NCBI RefSeq assembly: GCF_000758585.1
Contig: NZ_CP009281.1
Location: 4,526,001-4,590,000 of the forward strand
Length of the DNA stretch: 64,000 nucleotides
Reading direction: 5' to 3'
Source: Paenibacillus sp. FSL R5-0345
GTDB lineage: Bacteria; Bacillota; Bacilli; Paenibacillales; Paenibacillaceae
The notes under the pieces are model-generated. The model saw nothing but the letters and a program-made list of their open reading frames with translations. It was not told where the DNA came from and did no database searches. Position numbers and translations under genes: made by a program. Positions 25,641-34,100 of the stretch are shown piece after piece. Each line of letters begins with the position of its first letter. Position 1 is the first letter of the stretch.

Positions 25641-26810
25641 TTAGTAGCTCTCCAGCTGTGATAGGTAATTTTCATAGTTCGCTTTAATTTCTTCCAGTGA
25701 ATCTCCACCGAATTTATCAAGAAAGGCTTTTGCAATTTCCCATGCCACTACACTTTCCAGTACAACACAAGCCGCTGGAACTGCACAAGCGTCGGAGCGT
25801 TCAACTTGCGCTGTAAATGGTTCTTTCGTGTCGATATCTACACTTTGAAGCGGTTTATAAAGGGTAGGAATCGGCTTCATGACGCCGCGAACTACAACAG
25901 GCATTCCGTTAGTCATACCACCTTCAAAACCGCCTAAGCGATTGCTTGCACGGTAGTATCCTTTAGAAGCTTCATACATAATTTCATCATGGACTTGCGA
26001 TCCACGCAATTTACCAGCTTCAAACCCAATGCCAATCTCTACACCTTTAAAGGCATTAATTGACATTACCGCTCCAGCGATTGCTCCGTCAAGCTTCCGG
26101 TCTGACTGTACATAGCTGCCAAGTCCAATAGGAAGTCCTTCGACGATACATTCAACGATTCCACCGATGGAGTCGCCTTCTTCCTTGATCTGATCTATGT
26201 AAGCCTCCATCTTCTGTTCCGTTTCTTTATCAACAACTCTGACAGAGGATTGTTCTGTCCGCTCAATCAACTCATCGATAGGCAGATCGTTCGCAGGCGC
26301 TTCAATCTCACCGATACGGATGACTTGTCCTGCTACTTTCACGCCAAAAGCCGCCAATAGCTGTCTGGCTACAGCGCCACATGCGACTCTAGCTGCTGTT
26401 TCACGAGCACTGGAGCGCTCCAGAACATTACGAAGATCCGTATGGTTGTACTTCAATCCGCCGTTCAGGTCTGCATGGCCAGGACGCGGCCGGTTTACGC
26501 GCCGTTTTTCTTCATCACTGCCAGGAATAGGCTCAATATTCATAATGTTCTTCCAGTGGGTCCAGTCTTTATTCTCTACTACCAAGGCTACTGGAGCACC
26601 TGTAGTATAGCCATGACGCACTCCACCTACGATTTGTGCCGTATCTTTCTCAATCTGCATGCGACGTCCACGTCCATATCCCTTTTGTCGACGTTGCAAT
26701 TGAAAATTAAGCTCTTCAAAATCCAAGGTCAAATTACTAGGCAATCCCTCAATAATGGCCGTGAGCTGGGGGCCGTGCGTTTCCCCCGCTGTTAAATAGC
26801 GCAAACTCAT
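25641..26810 (-). CDS. aroC: Chorismate synthase
   Basis: This enzyme makes chorismate from EPSP using reduced FMN. The 389-aa product has GETHGPQLTAIIEGLP at residues 8-23, RRQKGYGRGRRM, RPGHADLNGGLKY, RSSARETAARVA and the C-terminal ERSDACAVPAACVV, all family signatures. It is the first gene of aroC-aroB-aroH (called aroF in B. subtilis). Confidence 0.97.
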   Translation of the reverse strand: MSLRYLTAGETHGPQLTAIIEGLPSNLTLDFEELNFQLQRRQKGYGRGRRMQIEKDTAQIVGGVRHGYTTGAPVALVVENKDWTHWKNIMNIEPIPGSDEEKRRVNRPRPGHADLNGGLKYNHTDLRNVLERSSARETAARVACGAVARQLLAAFGVKVAGQVIRIGEIEAPANDLPIDELIERTEQSSVRVVDKETEQKMEAYIDQIKEEGDSIGGIVECIVEGLPIGLGSYVQSDRKLDGAIAGAVMSINAFKGVEIGIGFEAGKLRGSQVHDEIMYEASKGYYRASNRLGGFEGGMTNGMPVVVRGVMKPIPTLYKPLQSVDIDTKEPFTAQVERSDACAVPAACVVLESVVAWEIAKAFLDKFGGDSLEEIKANYENYLSQLESY

Positions 26811-26872
26811 GCTGCGTTCCCCCTTTTATACTTTTAAACTGTAAACCGCTAAAATCCTAATGATCTTTGCTC

Positions 26873-26901
26873 ATTATAGTATAGGCAATCCTCTTTGACA
26901 A
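26873..26901 (-). promoter_or_regulatory. Predicted sigma-A promoter of aroC-aroB-aroH
   Basis: On the minus strand TTGTCA (26896-26901) and a perfect TATAAT (26873-26878) are 17 bases apart, about 65 bases upstream of aroC. Confidence 0.75.
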
Positions 26902-27112
26902 GAAAGGGATCTTCCTAAAAAGGCACCCTTCCCGACAAAATAATGTGTCCGAAACTTGCTCAAAAAGATCCAAAACGTACAATTAGCTGCATCTGAGTCT
27001 GTTTACACATGAGCTAGTAGCTTGTAACCCCTCTGGTGAAATACTATGGCTGAGGGTGAAAAGATGAAAAGATTCGGTGCTTCAGTGAGCCTGGTATCTT
27101 TAAGATGTTGAT

Positions 27113-27300
27113 GATTAGGGAAAATCTCCCTGATTATAAGCAGATATTGATCCATTATCTATGAATTGAGGAAATTCTCCCTAATTTTCCGTGAAATCAC
27201 CTCTTTGTCTATCTTTTCGATGGATGATTAGGGAGGTTTTCCCTAAAAAACCTTATTTCCGTGTATTTATCAGAATAATTAGGTACATTTTCCCTAATTC
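27113..27300. repeat. Array of four ~24-bp palindromic repeats
   Basis: Four related units of the form ATTAGGGAAAATCTCCCTAAT occur at about 27113, 27164, 27226 and 27277, so the starts are 51, 62 and 51 bases apart. Each is an imperfect palindrome (AATTAGGGA..TCCCTAATT). The spacers also share CCGTG followed by AT-rich sequence. The spacers are too alike for CRISPR and no cas gene is nearby. Confidence 0.75.
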
Positions 27301-27355
27301 ACATTATGAGCGTTCCTGCTGAGGAAGTGCGAAACTTCTATTTCCTTATATTTTT

Positions 27356-27399
27356 AAAGAAAAAGCGCCATTCATACTCTAAAGAGTATAAATGGCGCT
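27356..27399 (-). terminator. Strong terminator after the small gene at 27422
   Basis: A 17-bp stem (AGCGCCATTCATACTCT paired with AGAGTATAAATGGCGCT, one G-T or mismatch) is followed on the minus strand by TTTTTCTTT. Confidence 0.85.
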
Positions 27400-27421
27400 C
27401 CTCGGCTCGGTCCGGCGCTTG

Positions 27422-27583
27422 TTAGCTGCCGATCCGCTGACTCGTTGAAGGAAATGTAGACTTACGCTCTTCCAGCTGCAGAAGGCGCTTCAATTGCATT
27501 TCTTCTACACCGAGAATTTGCCCGCACTCACGAACGGTGATAAAGCCTCGTTTGTACGCGGCAATGACCTTGCTTTTGTCCAT
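27422..27583 (-). CDS. Small HTH-like protein, function unknown
   Basis: The 53-aa product from the ATG at 27583 (AAGGA upstream) starts MDKSKVIAAYKRGFITVRECGQILG and continues VEEMQLKRLLQLEE. This looks like a single helix-turn-helix of about 40 residues and might bind DNA or a protein partner. The longer frame to 27634 has no ribosome site. It lies after cheR and before a strong terminator, so it is probably the last gene of that operon. I know no function. Confidence 0.6.
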   Translation of the reverse strand: MDKSKVIAAYKRGFITVRECGQILGVEEMQLKRLLQLEERKSTFPSTSQRIGS

Positions 27584-27690
27584 CGGTTTAACGATCCTTT
27601 CACTTAGCTTACAGATTCTACTACCCAGTATCACTGAACTATAGCGAAAGTATACGTTAAAAAGTACACGGACGAAGGAGCAAGAAGTAT

Positions 27691-28494
27691 TTATTTTTTA
27701 CGATAGAAAAAGGTTTCCGTCGATTCAAAGCCATATTGTGCTGGAGTAAAGATTTGCTCTGTGCTGCCTACAAACAAATATCCACCGGGACGTAAACTTG
27801 CCGAGAACTTATGGTAGAGCTTATTCTTCGCCTCTTCAGTAAAATAGATCATTACATTGCGACAAATGATAAGATCAAAGCCCTCGTCGAACTTGTCCAG
27901 CAGTAGGTTCTGTTTGCGGAAATCTATGTTTTTCTTAAGCGTATCACTAACTTTGAATAAAGGACCCTCGGGTTTGAAATAACGAGCAGCAACATCCTTA
28001 GGCACATCCTTTAAAGAACGTTCCAGATACAAGCCCTGCTTTGCTTTGGAAAGCGCACCGTCGTCAATATCCGTAGCCAGAATACCAGTCTGTCCCAATA
28101 AATTCTTATCCGATAAAATCATAGCCAGCGTATAAGGTTCTTCTCCAGTGGAACACGCAGCGCTCCACAGCTTTAATCTGCGACCAGATTGTTGTATGTC
28201 AGGAAGAATGATATCTCGCAATACTTCCCATCGATTCGGATTCCGCCAAAACTCGGAGACGTTAATCGTCATTCGGTCCAAAAATTCATAAAATAATTCC
28301 TTGTCCTTCATCATTGCGGCAAAAAAATCACTAAAGGTATGATATCCATTCTTCACACGAAGAGTCGTTAAACGCCGCTTCATCTGCGCTTCTTTATACT
28401 GAGCTAGATCAATTCCGGTGCTTTGCTTAACATGATGAATAAACCCAATGTAATCTGAATCTGCTGTTAATGCTGCAACATTACGATCAGACAT
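27691..28494 (-). CDS. cheR: Chemotaxis protein methyltransferase CheR
   Basis: CheR methylates glutamates on chemoreceptors using S-adenosylmethionine. The 267-aa product has the helical N-domain (residues ~10-75) and the SAM-binding domain with LKLWSAACSTGEEPYTLAM near 105-123, DIDDGALSKA, and the CRNVMIYF motif near 211. It follows ndk as in B. subtilis. A chemoreceptor gene is present at 58729. Confidence 0.95.
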   Translation of the reverse strand: MSDRNVAALTADSDYIGFIHHVKQSTGIDLAQYKEAQMKRRLTTLRVKNGYHTFSDFFAAMMKDKELFYEFLDRMTINVSEFWRNPNRWEVLRDIILPDIQQSGRRLKLWSAACSTGEEPYTLAMILSDKNLLGQTGILATDIDDGALSKAKQGLYLERSLKDVPKDVAARYFKPEGPLFKVSDTLKKNIDFRKQNLLLDKFDEGFDLIICRNVMIYFTEEAKNKLYHKFSASLRPGGYLFVGSTEQIFTPAQYGFESTETFFYRKK

Positions 28495-28521
28495 GTTAAT
28501 CCCCTGCCTCCCGCTTGGCTC

Positions 28522-28965
28522 CTACATCCAGAGTGCGATCTCTTTGTTATACAGATTCAGTTCATCTGGCGTAAAGAAATTTGCAATTTCTCGTTCTGCA
28601 CTTTCAGGCGAGTCTGATCCATGAATCAAATTAAGCGGTGTATGACTGGCAAAGTCACCGCGAATTGTACCCGGCATAGCTTCTCCTACCTTCGTTTTAC
28701 CAATGAGTGTACGGGACAATGTTACAACATCATCACCTTCCCATACCATTGCAAACACTGGACCTGAGGTTATAAAAGAGACCAGCTCTGAAAAAAAGTC
28801 CTTGCCAGCATGCTCCGCATAATGTCTTTTAGCTTGGTCTTCACTAACTGTAATCAGCTTTGCAGCGACCAGCTTAAAGCCCTTATCTTCAAAACGTGAA
28901 ACAATACGCCCGATTAATCCACGTTGTACTCCATCCGGCTTGACCATCAGATACGTCTTTTCCAT
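28522..28965 (-). CDS. ndk: Nucleoside diphosphate kinase
   Basis: Ndk transfers the gamma phosphate between nucleoside triphosphates and diphosphates. From the ATG at 28965 (GGAG nine bases upstream) the protein is 147 aa, begins MEKTYLMVKPDGVQRGLIG, and has the phospho-histidine His115 in NLIHGSDS. It lies between hepT and cheR. Confidence 0.97.
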   Translation of the reverse strand: MEKTYLMVKPDGVQRGLIGRIVSRFEDKGFKLVAAKLITVSEDQAKRHYAEHAGKDFFSELVSFITSGPVFAMVWEGDDVVTLSRTLIGKTKVGEAMPGTIRGDFASHTPLNLIHGSDSPESAEREIANFFTPDELNLYNKEIALWM

Positions 28966-29063
28966 AGAGGCACTCTCCAATTCCCCATAAGTTGGGTTGT
29001 TTTGACGCTATCTTAACAGAAACCGCGCTTTCTGGAAACGTTTAATTTGTAATCACCAAAACC

Positions 29064-30032
29064 TCAATAAGCTCTACCTGTTACAAAAAAGGCAATATCA
29101 CGCAGATTACGCTTAGTCTTGTTGTTAGGCAACTGATCTAGTGCGGCAAGTGCCTTCGCGATATAACGCGAAGCCAGCTCCTCGGAACGGGCGATTCCGT
29201 CTCCAGAAAGAATAAGATCAATAGCACGTCCTACTGTGCTGTTGCCTTCGCGAATAGACTTCAACTCCTCAAGAAGCGGGGCTCGCAACCTATCATCTTC
29301 CAAGCTATAAATGACAGGAAGGGTAATATTTCCTTGCCGCATATCACTGCCCGGGGGTTTACCGATTTGCTTCTCGGTGCCTGAAAGGTCGAGTAAATCA
29401 TCACGGATTTGGAAGGCCATCCCTACATTATATCCATAATTATAAAGTAGACGTGCCACCTCTGGATCTGCATCAGCAGCAAGTGCTCCAAGTTGGCAGC
29501 TAACAGCAATCAACAAGGCTGTTTTGCGGCGAATTCGGCGTAGATAATGACGCACACTTTGCTCACTGTTAAAGAAGTCACGAATCTGCTCCATCTCACC
29601 GATCGACATTTCAATCATAGCCTTGGACAAAATCTGATGAATTCGCGGATTCTTCAGCTCCGTCGTTATCACCAGTGCTTTCGCATATATGTAGTCACCG
29701 GTGTACATGGCAATTTTATCGCCCCATTTGGCCTTAACAGTAAGTTCACCTCGACGAAGTTCTGCATCGTCGATGACATCATCGTGAACAAGTGATGCAC
29801 TATGAATTAGTTCCAGCGGAATCGCCACACGCTTCAGCTTCTCTAGATCATACTTGCCAAACTTTCCTCCCATTAAGACAAATACTGGGCGCAATCTTTT
29901 ACCGCCAGCTTTTAATAAATGCAGGGAAGTCTCGGTTAGCAGGTCGTCATCACCCTGTACGCTACGATACAACTCTTTTTCAATCTGATCCATGTCTCTG
30001 TTCAGTAATCCGAATATTTGCAGTCGTTTCAT
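29064..30032 (-). CDS. hepT: Heptaprenyl diphosphate synthase component II
   Basis: HepT is the catalytic subunit of the two-part synthase that makes the C35 menaquinone side chain. The 322-aa product has the first aspartate-rich motif in LVHDDVIDDAELRRG (Asp84-Asp89) and the second in FQIRDDLLDLSG near 210. It needs HepS, encoded at 33117. Its start overlaps the mqnA stop by four bases. Confidence 0.95.
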   Translation of the reverse strand: MKRLQIFGLLNRDMDQIEKELYRSVQGDDDLLTETSLHLLKAGGKRLRPVFVLMGGKFGKYDLEKLKRVAIPLELIHSASLVHDDVIDDAELRRGELTVKAKWGDKIAMYTGDYIYAKALVITTELKNPRIHQILSKAMIEMSIGEMEQIRDFFNSEQSVRHYLRRIRRKTALLIAVSCQLGALAADADPEVARLLYNYGYNVGMAFQIRDDLLDLSGTEKQIGKPPGSDMRQGNITLPVIYSLEDDRLRAPLLEELKSIREGNSTVGRAIDLILSGDGIARSEELASRYIAKALAALDQLPNNKTKRNLRDIAFFVTGRAY

Positions 30033-30889
30033 TCCTTCACCCGTGTCAACAGTTTATGACTCCAAATCTCCATCTTCACTGCCTGCGGCAGCAGACCCAT
30101 CTCATAGGCATAGCGGAAATAGAGGTTCAGACCTTTCTGCTGCCTTTCTCCAAAATCATAGCATAAATTGCGAAAGTACCCTTCCCAATAAGACTTAGTA
30201 CCTCCAATTGTCGTACAGGCTGCAAGTACAATAGGATCTAAATCACTTAACCCCCGGAGCTTACTCTCAGCAAAAGCTTCTGCAATCTCAGCTATGGCTT
30301 CCGGTTTGTCCTTCGCTGCCTTTCGATTCACTGCCCAGACCGCAAAGGTCATCCCTAAGCCCGTCCATTCTTTCCAGAGCTCTGCTAAATCCGTTACGAT
30401 ATAACCTTGATCCTGCCAAGAGGCTTTAATCGCATGATCACCAATGAGTAAACAGGCATCTGCATGATGCATCATGGCATCCAAATCAGGATTAGCACTA
30501 ATATATTCTGGTTTATTGCCAAAAGCTTTTTCCATTAAAATTTTCAGCAAGTTAACCGATGTTGCAGAAGTGTTCGTAACAGCAATCGTACCTGAACCTA
30601 TCTGTGCAAGAGGCACCCGAGAAAAAAGAAATATTGACCTCACAGGACCGTCCGCACTTACCGATAAATCAGGTAACAGCAATAACTTTTCACTGGCTTC
30701 AGCATAAGCAAAAGAGGATAACGCACCTACATGAATCGTTCCGCGACTCATCCCCTGATTAAGAATGGCAGGTACTTCACTCACCATCTCTGCAGGATAT
30801 TTCAATGCAGAGGGATGAAAATTGTGAAATACCGGCCATGAGTTGGTATAGCTGATTTTGCCGATGATGGTGTGGCTGTTATTCTCCAT
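30029..30889 (-). CDS. mqnA: Chorismate dehydratase MqnA (futalosine pathway)
   Basis: MqnA removes water from chorismate to give 3-enolpyruvylbenzoate, the entry step of futalosine menaquinone synthesis. From the ATG at 30889 (GGGGGA eight bases upstream) the product is 286 aa. It has the periplasmic-binding-like fold of the family: IGKISYTNSWPVFHNF at the start, ...GALSSFAYA near 75, and CLLIGDHAIKA near 148. It sits between the UbiX-like gene and hepT, in a menaquinone operon. MqnD is a distant relative, but the chorismate-related start motif favours MqnA. Confidence 0.88.
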   Translation of the reverse strand: MENNSHTIIGKISYTNSWPVFHNFHPSALKYPAEMVSEVPAILNQGMSRGTIHVGALSSFAYAEASEKLLLLPDLSVSADGPVRSIFLFSRVPLAQIGSGTIAVTNTSATSVNLLKILMEKAFGNKPEYISANPDLDAMMHHADACLLIGDHAIKASWQDQGYIVTDLAELWKEWTGLGMTFAVWAVNRKAAKDKPEAIAEIAEAFAESKLRGLSDLDPIVLAACTTIGGTKSYWEGYFRNLCYDFGERQQKGLNLYFRYAYEMGLLPQAVKMEIWSHKLLTRVKE

Positions 30890-30893
30890 TCTT

Positions 30894-31496
30894 TCAATCC
30901 CCCCATCTGCGAAATAATTGATGTTCAATATTAAAGCTGTCAAGCACTTTACCCACCATGAAATTAATCAGATCATCCATACTTTGCGGCCCAAAGTAAA
31001 AAGCCGGCATTGCCGGAATGATCCGAACCCCCAGACGGGACAGCTTCAACATATTCTCTAGATGAATAGCATGCAGAGGTGTCTCACGAGGTACAAGGAC
31101 CAGCGGACGTCCTTCCTTAAGCATAACATCAGCAGCACGAGTCATCAGATTATCTGAAGTCCCATTAGCAACTGCTGACAATGTTCCCATGGAACAAGGC
31201 ATTATAATCATCCCTTCTACACGAAAGGAACCACTTGCGATCGTTGCGCCGATATCAGCGACAGGATGATAAAGTAGAGAACCGGGATAGCCCTTGAACT
31301 TTTCGTTCAAAAAGCCTTCCCGGTCTGATGCGATATAACCTAGTTCTTCTTTAAATACGCGCCAGCCCGCATTGCTTACTACCAAATGCACGGAGTAGCC
31401 TAGCGATAACAACGTTTCGATCAGACGAATACCATAAATAGCACCGCTTGCCCCTGTAATTCCTACCACGAAGTTTTTCGGTTTAGTAAGCGTCAT
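30894..31496 (-). CDS. UbiX-like flavin prenyltransferase
   Basis: The 200-aa product starts FVVGITGASGAIYGIRLIETL, the FMN-binding hallmark of UbiX/Pad1-type proteins, and has MPCSMGTLSAVANG near 100 and ETPLHAIHLENMLKLSRLG near 137. These enzymes make the prenylated FMN used by UbiD-type decarboxylases. In futalosine-type operons this pair decarboxylates the naphthoate. No UbiD gene lies in the window. Four-base overlap with the upstream UbiA gene. Confidence 0.88.
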   Translation of the reverse strand: MTLTKPKNFVVGITGASGAIYGIRLIETLLSLGYSVHLVVSNAGWRVFKEELGYIASDREGFLNEKFKGYPGSLLYHPVADIGATIASGSFRVEGMIIMPCSMGTLSAVANGTSDNLMTRAADVMLKEGRPLVLVPRETPLHAIHLENMLKLSRLGVRIIPAMPAFYFGPQSMDDLINFMVGKVLDSFNIEHQLFRRWGD

Positions 31497-32368
31497 TTTT
31501 TGAAATGCACCACCAAGTCAATCAAAGTGAAAGAGAACACCACGATGCTCAGCACGCCGTTCATAGTGAAAAAAGCGGTTTGCAAACGACTAAGATCACT
31601 AGGGGATACAATATAATGCTCATAAAAAAGAATAATATAAGCAAGAATCATACCTGCCACATACCACCAGCTTAAATCCGTCAAAAACAACAGCGATACG
31701 AATCCAATCGCCGTGAGAATGTGAAATACGCGAGCAATAACGAGCGCACCTTGAACCCCAAACCGCACTGGAATGGAGTTTAAGCCCTCTTTAATATCAA
31801 ACTCAACATCCTGACAAGAGTATATAACATCAAAACCAGCAGTCCAAAACACAATTGTGAAGTAAAATACCATTGAAGTCCAATTCACACTTCCGGTCAC
31901 TGCTACCCATCCGCCCAGAGGTGCAAGCGCAATGGTGAGGCCGAGGATAAGATGACATGCCCATGTAAAGCGCTTAGTGAATGAATAAATGACAAGAAAG
32001 AATACAGCGATAGGTAACAGCTTAGCTGACAAAGGGTTCAATTTAAAGGCTGCCCAAAAGAGTAAGAAAAACGAAATGCCGATAAAAATGACAACTTCAC
32101 CGATCTTGAGTAACCCTGCAGGAATCGCTCTTCCGGCTGTCCGCGGATTCTTGGCATCACTAATTCGGTCAATCAATCGATTCAACCCCATAGCTGCACT
32201 ACGTGCTCCAAACATGGCGATTATAATCCAGCCTATTTGGCTCCAAGACGGGAGACTATCATTCATGACAACAGATCCCAGTAAAGCCCCCATAAAGGCA
32301 AAGGGTAAAGCAAATACCGTATGTTCAAACTTAATCATTTGCAAAAAGATACCGATTTTCTTAAACAT
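31493..32368 (-). CDS. UbiA-type prenyltransferase (menaquinone branch, MqnP-like)
   Basis: The 291-aa polytopic protein has the UbiA aspartate motifs NRLIDRISDAKNPRTAGR near 62-79 and DVIYSCQDVEFD near 183-194. The start at 32368 has AAGGAG seven bases upstream and overlaps the menG stop. It should join a polyprenyl chain (made by HepS/HepT) to 1,4-dihydroxy-6-naphthoate. Neighbouring mqnA supports the MqnP role over a MenA or UbiA role. Confidence 0.87.
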   Translation of the reverse strand: MFKKIGIFLQMIKFEHTVFALPFAFMGALLGSVVMNDSLPSWSQIGWIIIAMFGARSAAMGLNRLIDRISDAKNPRTAGRAIPAGLLKIGEVVIFIGISFFLLFWAAFKLNPLSAKLLPIAVFFLVIYSFTKRFTWACHLILGLTIALAPLGGWVAVTGSVNWTSMVFYFTIVFWTAGFDVIYSCQDVEFDIKEGLNSIPVRFGVQGALVIARVFHILTAIGFVSLLFLTDLSWWYVAGMILAYIILFYEHYIVSPSDLSRLQTAFFTMNGVLSIVVFSFTLIDLVVHFKK

Positions 32369-33113
32369 TTCCGTTCTCCTTGAGCCCAATATGTAATGCC
32401 GCGATGCCTCCGGTCAAGGGGAAGGATTCCACTTTTTGAAGTCCGGTTTCACGGAAAATAGTGGCTAGCTGCTCCCGGTCAGGGAACAATGCCAGTGACT
32501 CTGGCAGCCATTTGTATTGCTCGTACTTTTTCGCGAATAGCTTACCAAGCAGTGGGAGTACACGCTGGAAATAGAAGAAATATACGCCTTTAAACGGCTG
32601 TTTCATCGGCTTCGATAGCTCCAAACACACAACCATTCCACCAGGTTTTACTACCCGTTTCATTTCGTTAAGCACTTGAACAGGATCTGGCACGTTGCGT
32701 AGACCGAATCCAATCGTTGCATAATCAAATGCATTATCTTCAAAAGGTAACTCCATAGCATTGCCTTGCACCAGCGAAATACGGTTCTGAAGCTTACGCT
32801 CTTCAACCTTACGGCGTCCGACTTCAAGCATGCCGGCACTAAAATCCAGTCCGATTACATTGCCAGTCTGCGAGGCTTCCGCCAAAGCGATGCTCCAATC
32901 ACAGGTTCCGCAACATAGGTCAACGGCGGAATCCCCACGCTTCATCCCCATCTTCTTCATCGTGAATTTACGCCAAGCCTTGTGGCGGCGAAAGCTTAGG
33001 ATGTCATTCATTAAATCGTATTTTCCAGCAATACTCTCAAACACGGAATGCACAAACTGCTCTTTTGGTTTGCTGTTGTCACCCACAGCAGTTGTCGTCT
33101 TTTCCATAGTCAT
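32361..33113 (-). CDS. menG: Demethylmenaquinone methyltransferase
   Basis: This SAM-dependent methyltransferase (UbiE/MenG family) does the last step of menaquinone synthesis. The 250-aa product contains FVHSVFESIAGKYDLMNDILSFRRHKAWR, the SAM loop AVDLCCGTCDWSIALAEA, and FGLRNVPDPVQVLNEMKRVVKPGG. The start at 33113 has GGAGGG seven bases upstream. It lies between hepS and hepT genes as in B. subtilis. Confidence 0.95.
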   Translation of the reverse strand: MTMEKTTTAVGDNSKPKEQFVHSVFESIAGKYDLMNDILSFRRHKAWRKFTMKKMGMKRGDSAVDLCCGTCDWSIALAEASQTGNVIGLDFSAGMLEVGRRKVEERKLQNRISLVQGNAMELPFEDNAFDYATIGFGLRNVPDPVQVLNEMKRVVKPGGMVVCLELSKPMKQPFKGVYFFYFQRVLPLLGKLFAKKYEQYKWLPESLALFPDREQLATIFRETGLQKVESFPLTGGIAALHIGLKENGNV

Positions 33114-33116
33114 CCA

Positions 33117-33986
33117 TTAACCCTCCACGGCTGCTTGTCCTGTGACCTTCATCTGCAGAAGAAAACGATCCAGCGCGATCTCTAGCTCTCTAAGCAAACT
33201 CTCGTCTTTAACACTTTGCAATAGTCCCTGAATAGACTGAAGCGATTGATGCAGCTTGTCTGTCAGTTGAGAATCACATTTATATTTCATTTTCAGCATC
33301 TTCCATTCCTTCTGATCAAGGTTCCGGTCTTGAAGCTGCTTGCATTCTTCGTCCGTTGCAGTCTCCATCATCTTCCAATAGCAATAGCCATTCCCTGCAT
33401 TTGCAGGATCATCACTACGGGAAAGCTCAAGAGCAACGGTCTCGCATTGACTAAATTCTGCCAGCAGTTTCTCCCACAACTCCACTACAGAGTTCTCAAT
33501 CAAAGGAGTAAAAGAAAGGAACAGCCGCATATTCAGCTGTACCATATGCCGCAAGTATTGTTCAGCCGAAAGGCGTATGCCTCTCATTTTCACGTAGAGA
33601 TTCGCTTTCAAGACATTGAAATCTGCAATTGCCTTACTCAAGATTCCAATCATCTCGATCTGATCACTCTTTGCAAGCAAATGGTAAAACCAGCTACTGA
33701 AGTAATCACCAGCTAGCACCTTCAATTGACGGGAACGCATAGGATCTCCCCCGCGTCTATCGTTTGAACGGTCAATTACCTCATGAGTGTCCAGTCCCAG
33801 TTGAACAAGCGCTGTCACAAGCGTGTACAACTCTCCGGCACTCCCTTTTGCAGAAGATGCGTGATTTAGAAAAATATATAACAAATGACCCCGGCCATCA
33901 GAAAACGGCGGCAATTCCGTATGCTTCTGAATCATGTCGTAGTCTGTGTAGGGTTTAGCCAGTTGCGGTATGCAGTACGGTTTCAT
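33117..33986 (-). CDS. hepS: Heptaprenyl diphosphate synthase component I
   Basis: HepS is the small regulatory subunit that fixes the chain length made by HepT. From the ATG at 33986 (GGAGG five bases upstream) the product is 289 aa and contains LYIFLNHASSAKGSAGELYTLVTALVQLGLDTHEVIDR and LAGDYFSSWFYHLLAK, typical of this poorly conserved subunit. A TGaTATAAT extended -10 box lies upstream, so this gene probably begins the menaquinone operon. Confidence 0.85.
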   Translation of the reverse strand: MKPYCIPQLAKPYTDYDMIQKHTELPPFSDGRGHLLYIFLNHASSAKGSAGELYTLVTALVQLGLDTHEVIDRSNDRRGGDPMRSRQLKVLAGDYFSSWFYHLLAKSDQIEMIGILSKAIADFNVLKANLYVKMRGIRLSAEQYLRHMVQLNMRLFLSFTPLIENSVVELWEKLLAEFSQCETVALELSRSDDPANAGNGYCYWKMMETATDEECKQLQDRNLDQKEWKMLKMKYKCDSQLTDKLHQSLQSIQGLLQSVKDESLLRELEIALDRFLLQMKVTGQAAVEG

Positions 33987-34100
33987 TTCAGCCTCCGAAG
34001 CCATTGACATAATAATAATTCGTTTGTTCACAATCTTGTCTATTATATCACATGTTTTTTTGTCACGCACTGTGATACGTCTGAGTTTCTTTTAATCCAT

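Larger units (their letters stand above)
26811..27421. other. 610-base gene-free gap upstream of aroC
   Basis: No credible coding frame is seen. The gap contains the aroC promoter (26873-26901), a four-unit palindromic repeat array (27113-27300) and the terminator of the small gene at 27422. The bases from about 26930 to 27110 show nothing I can interpret. Confidence 0.7.

Noticed and set aside
27113..27300. Palindromic array considered as CRISPR
   Set aside because: Only four degenerate units, unequal spacing, spacers that resemble each other and no cas genes nearby.
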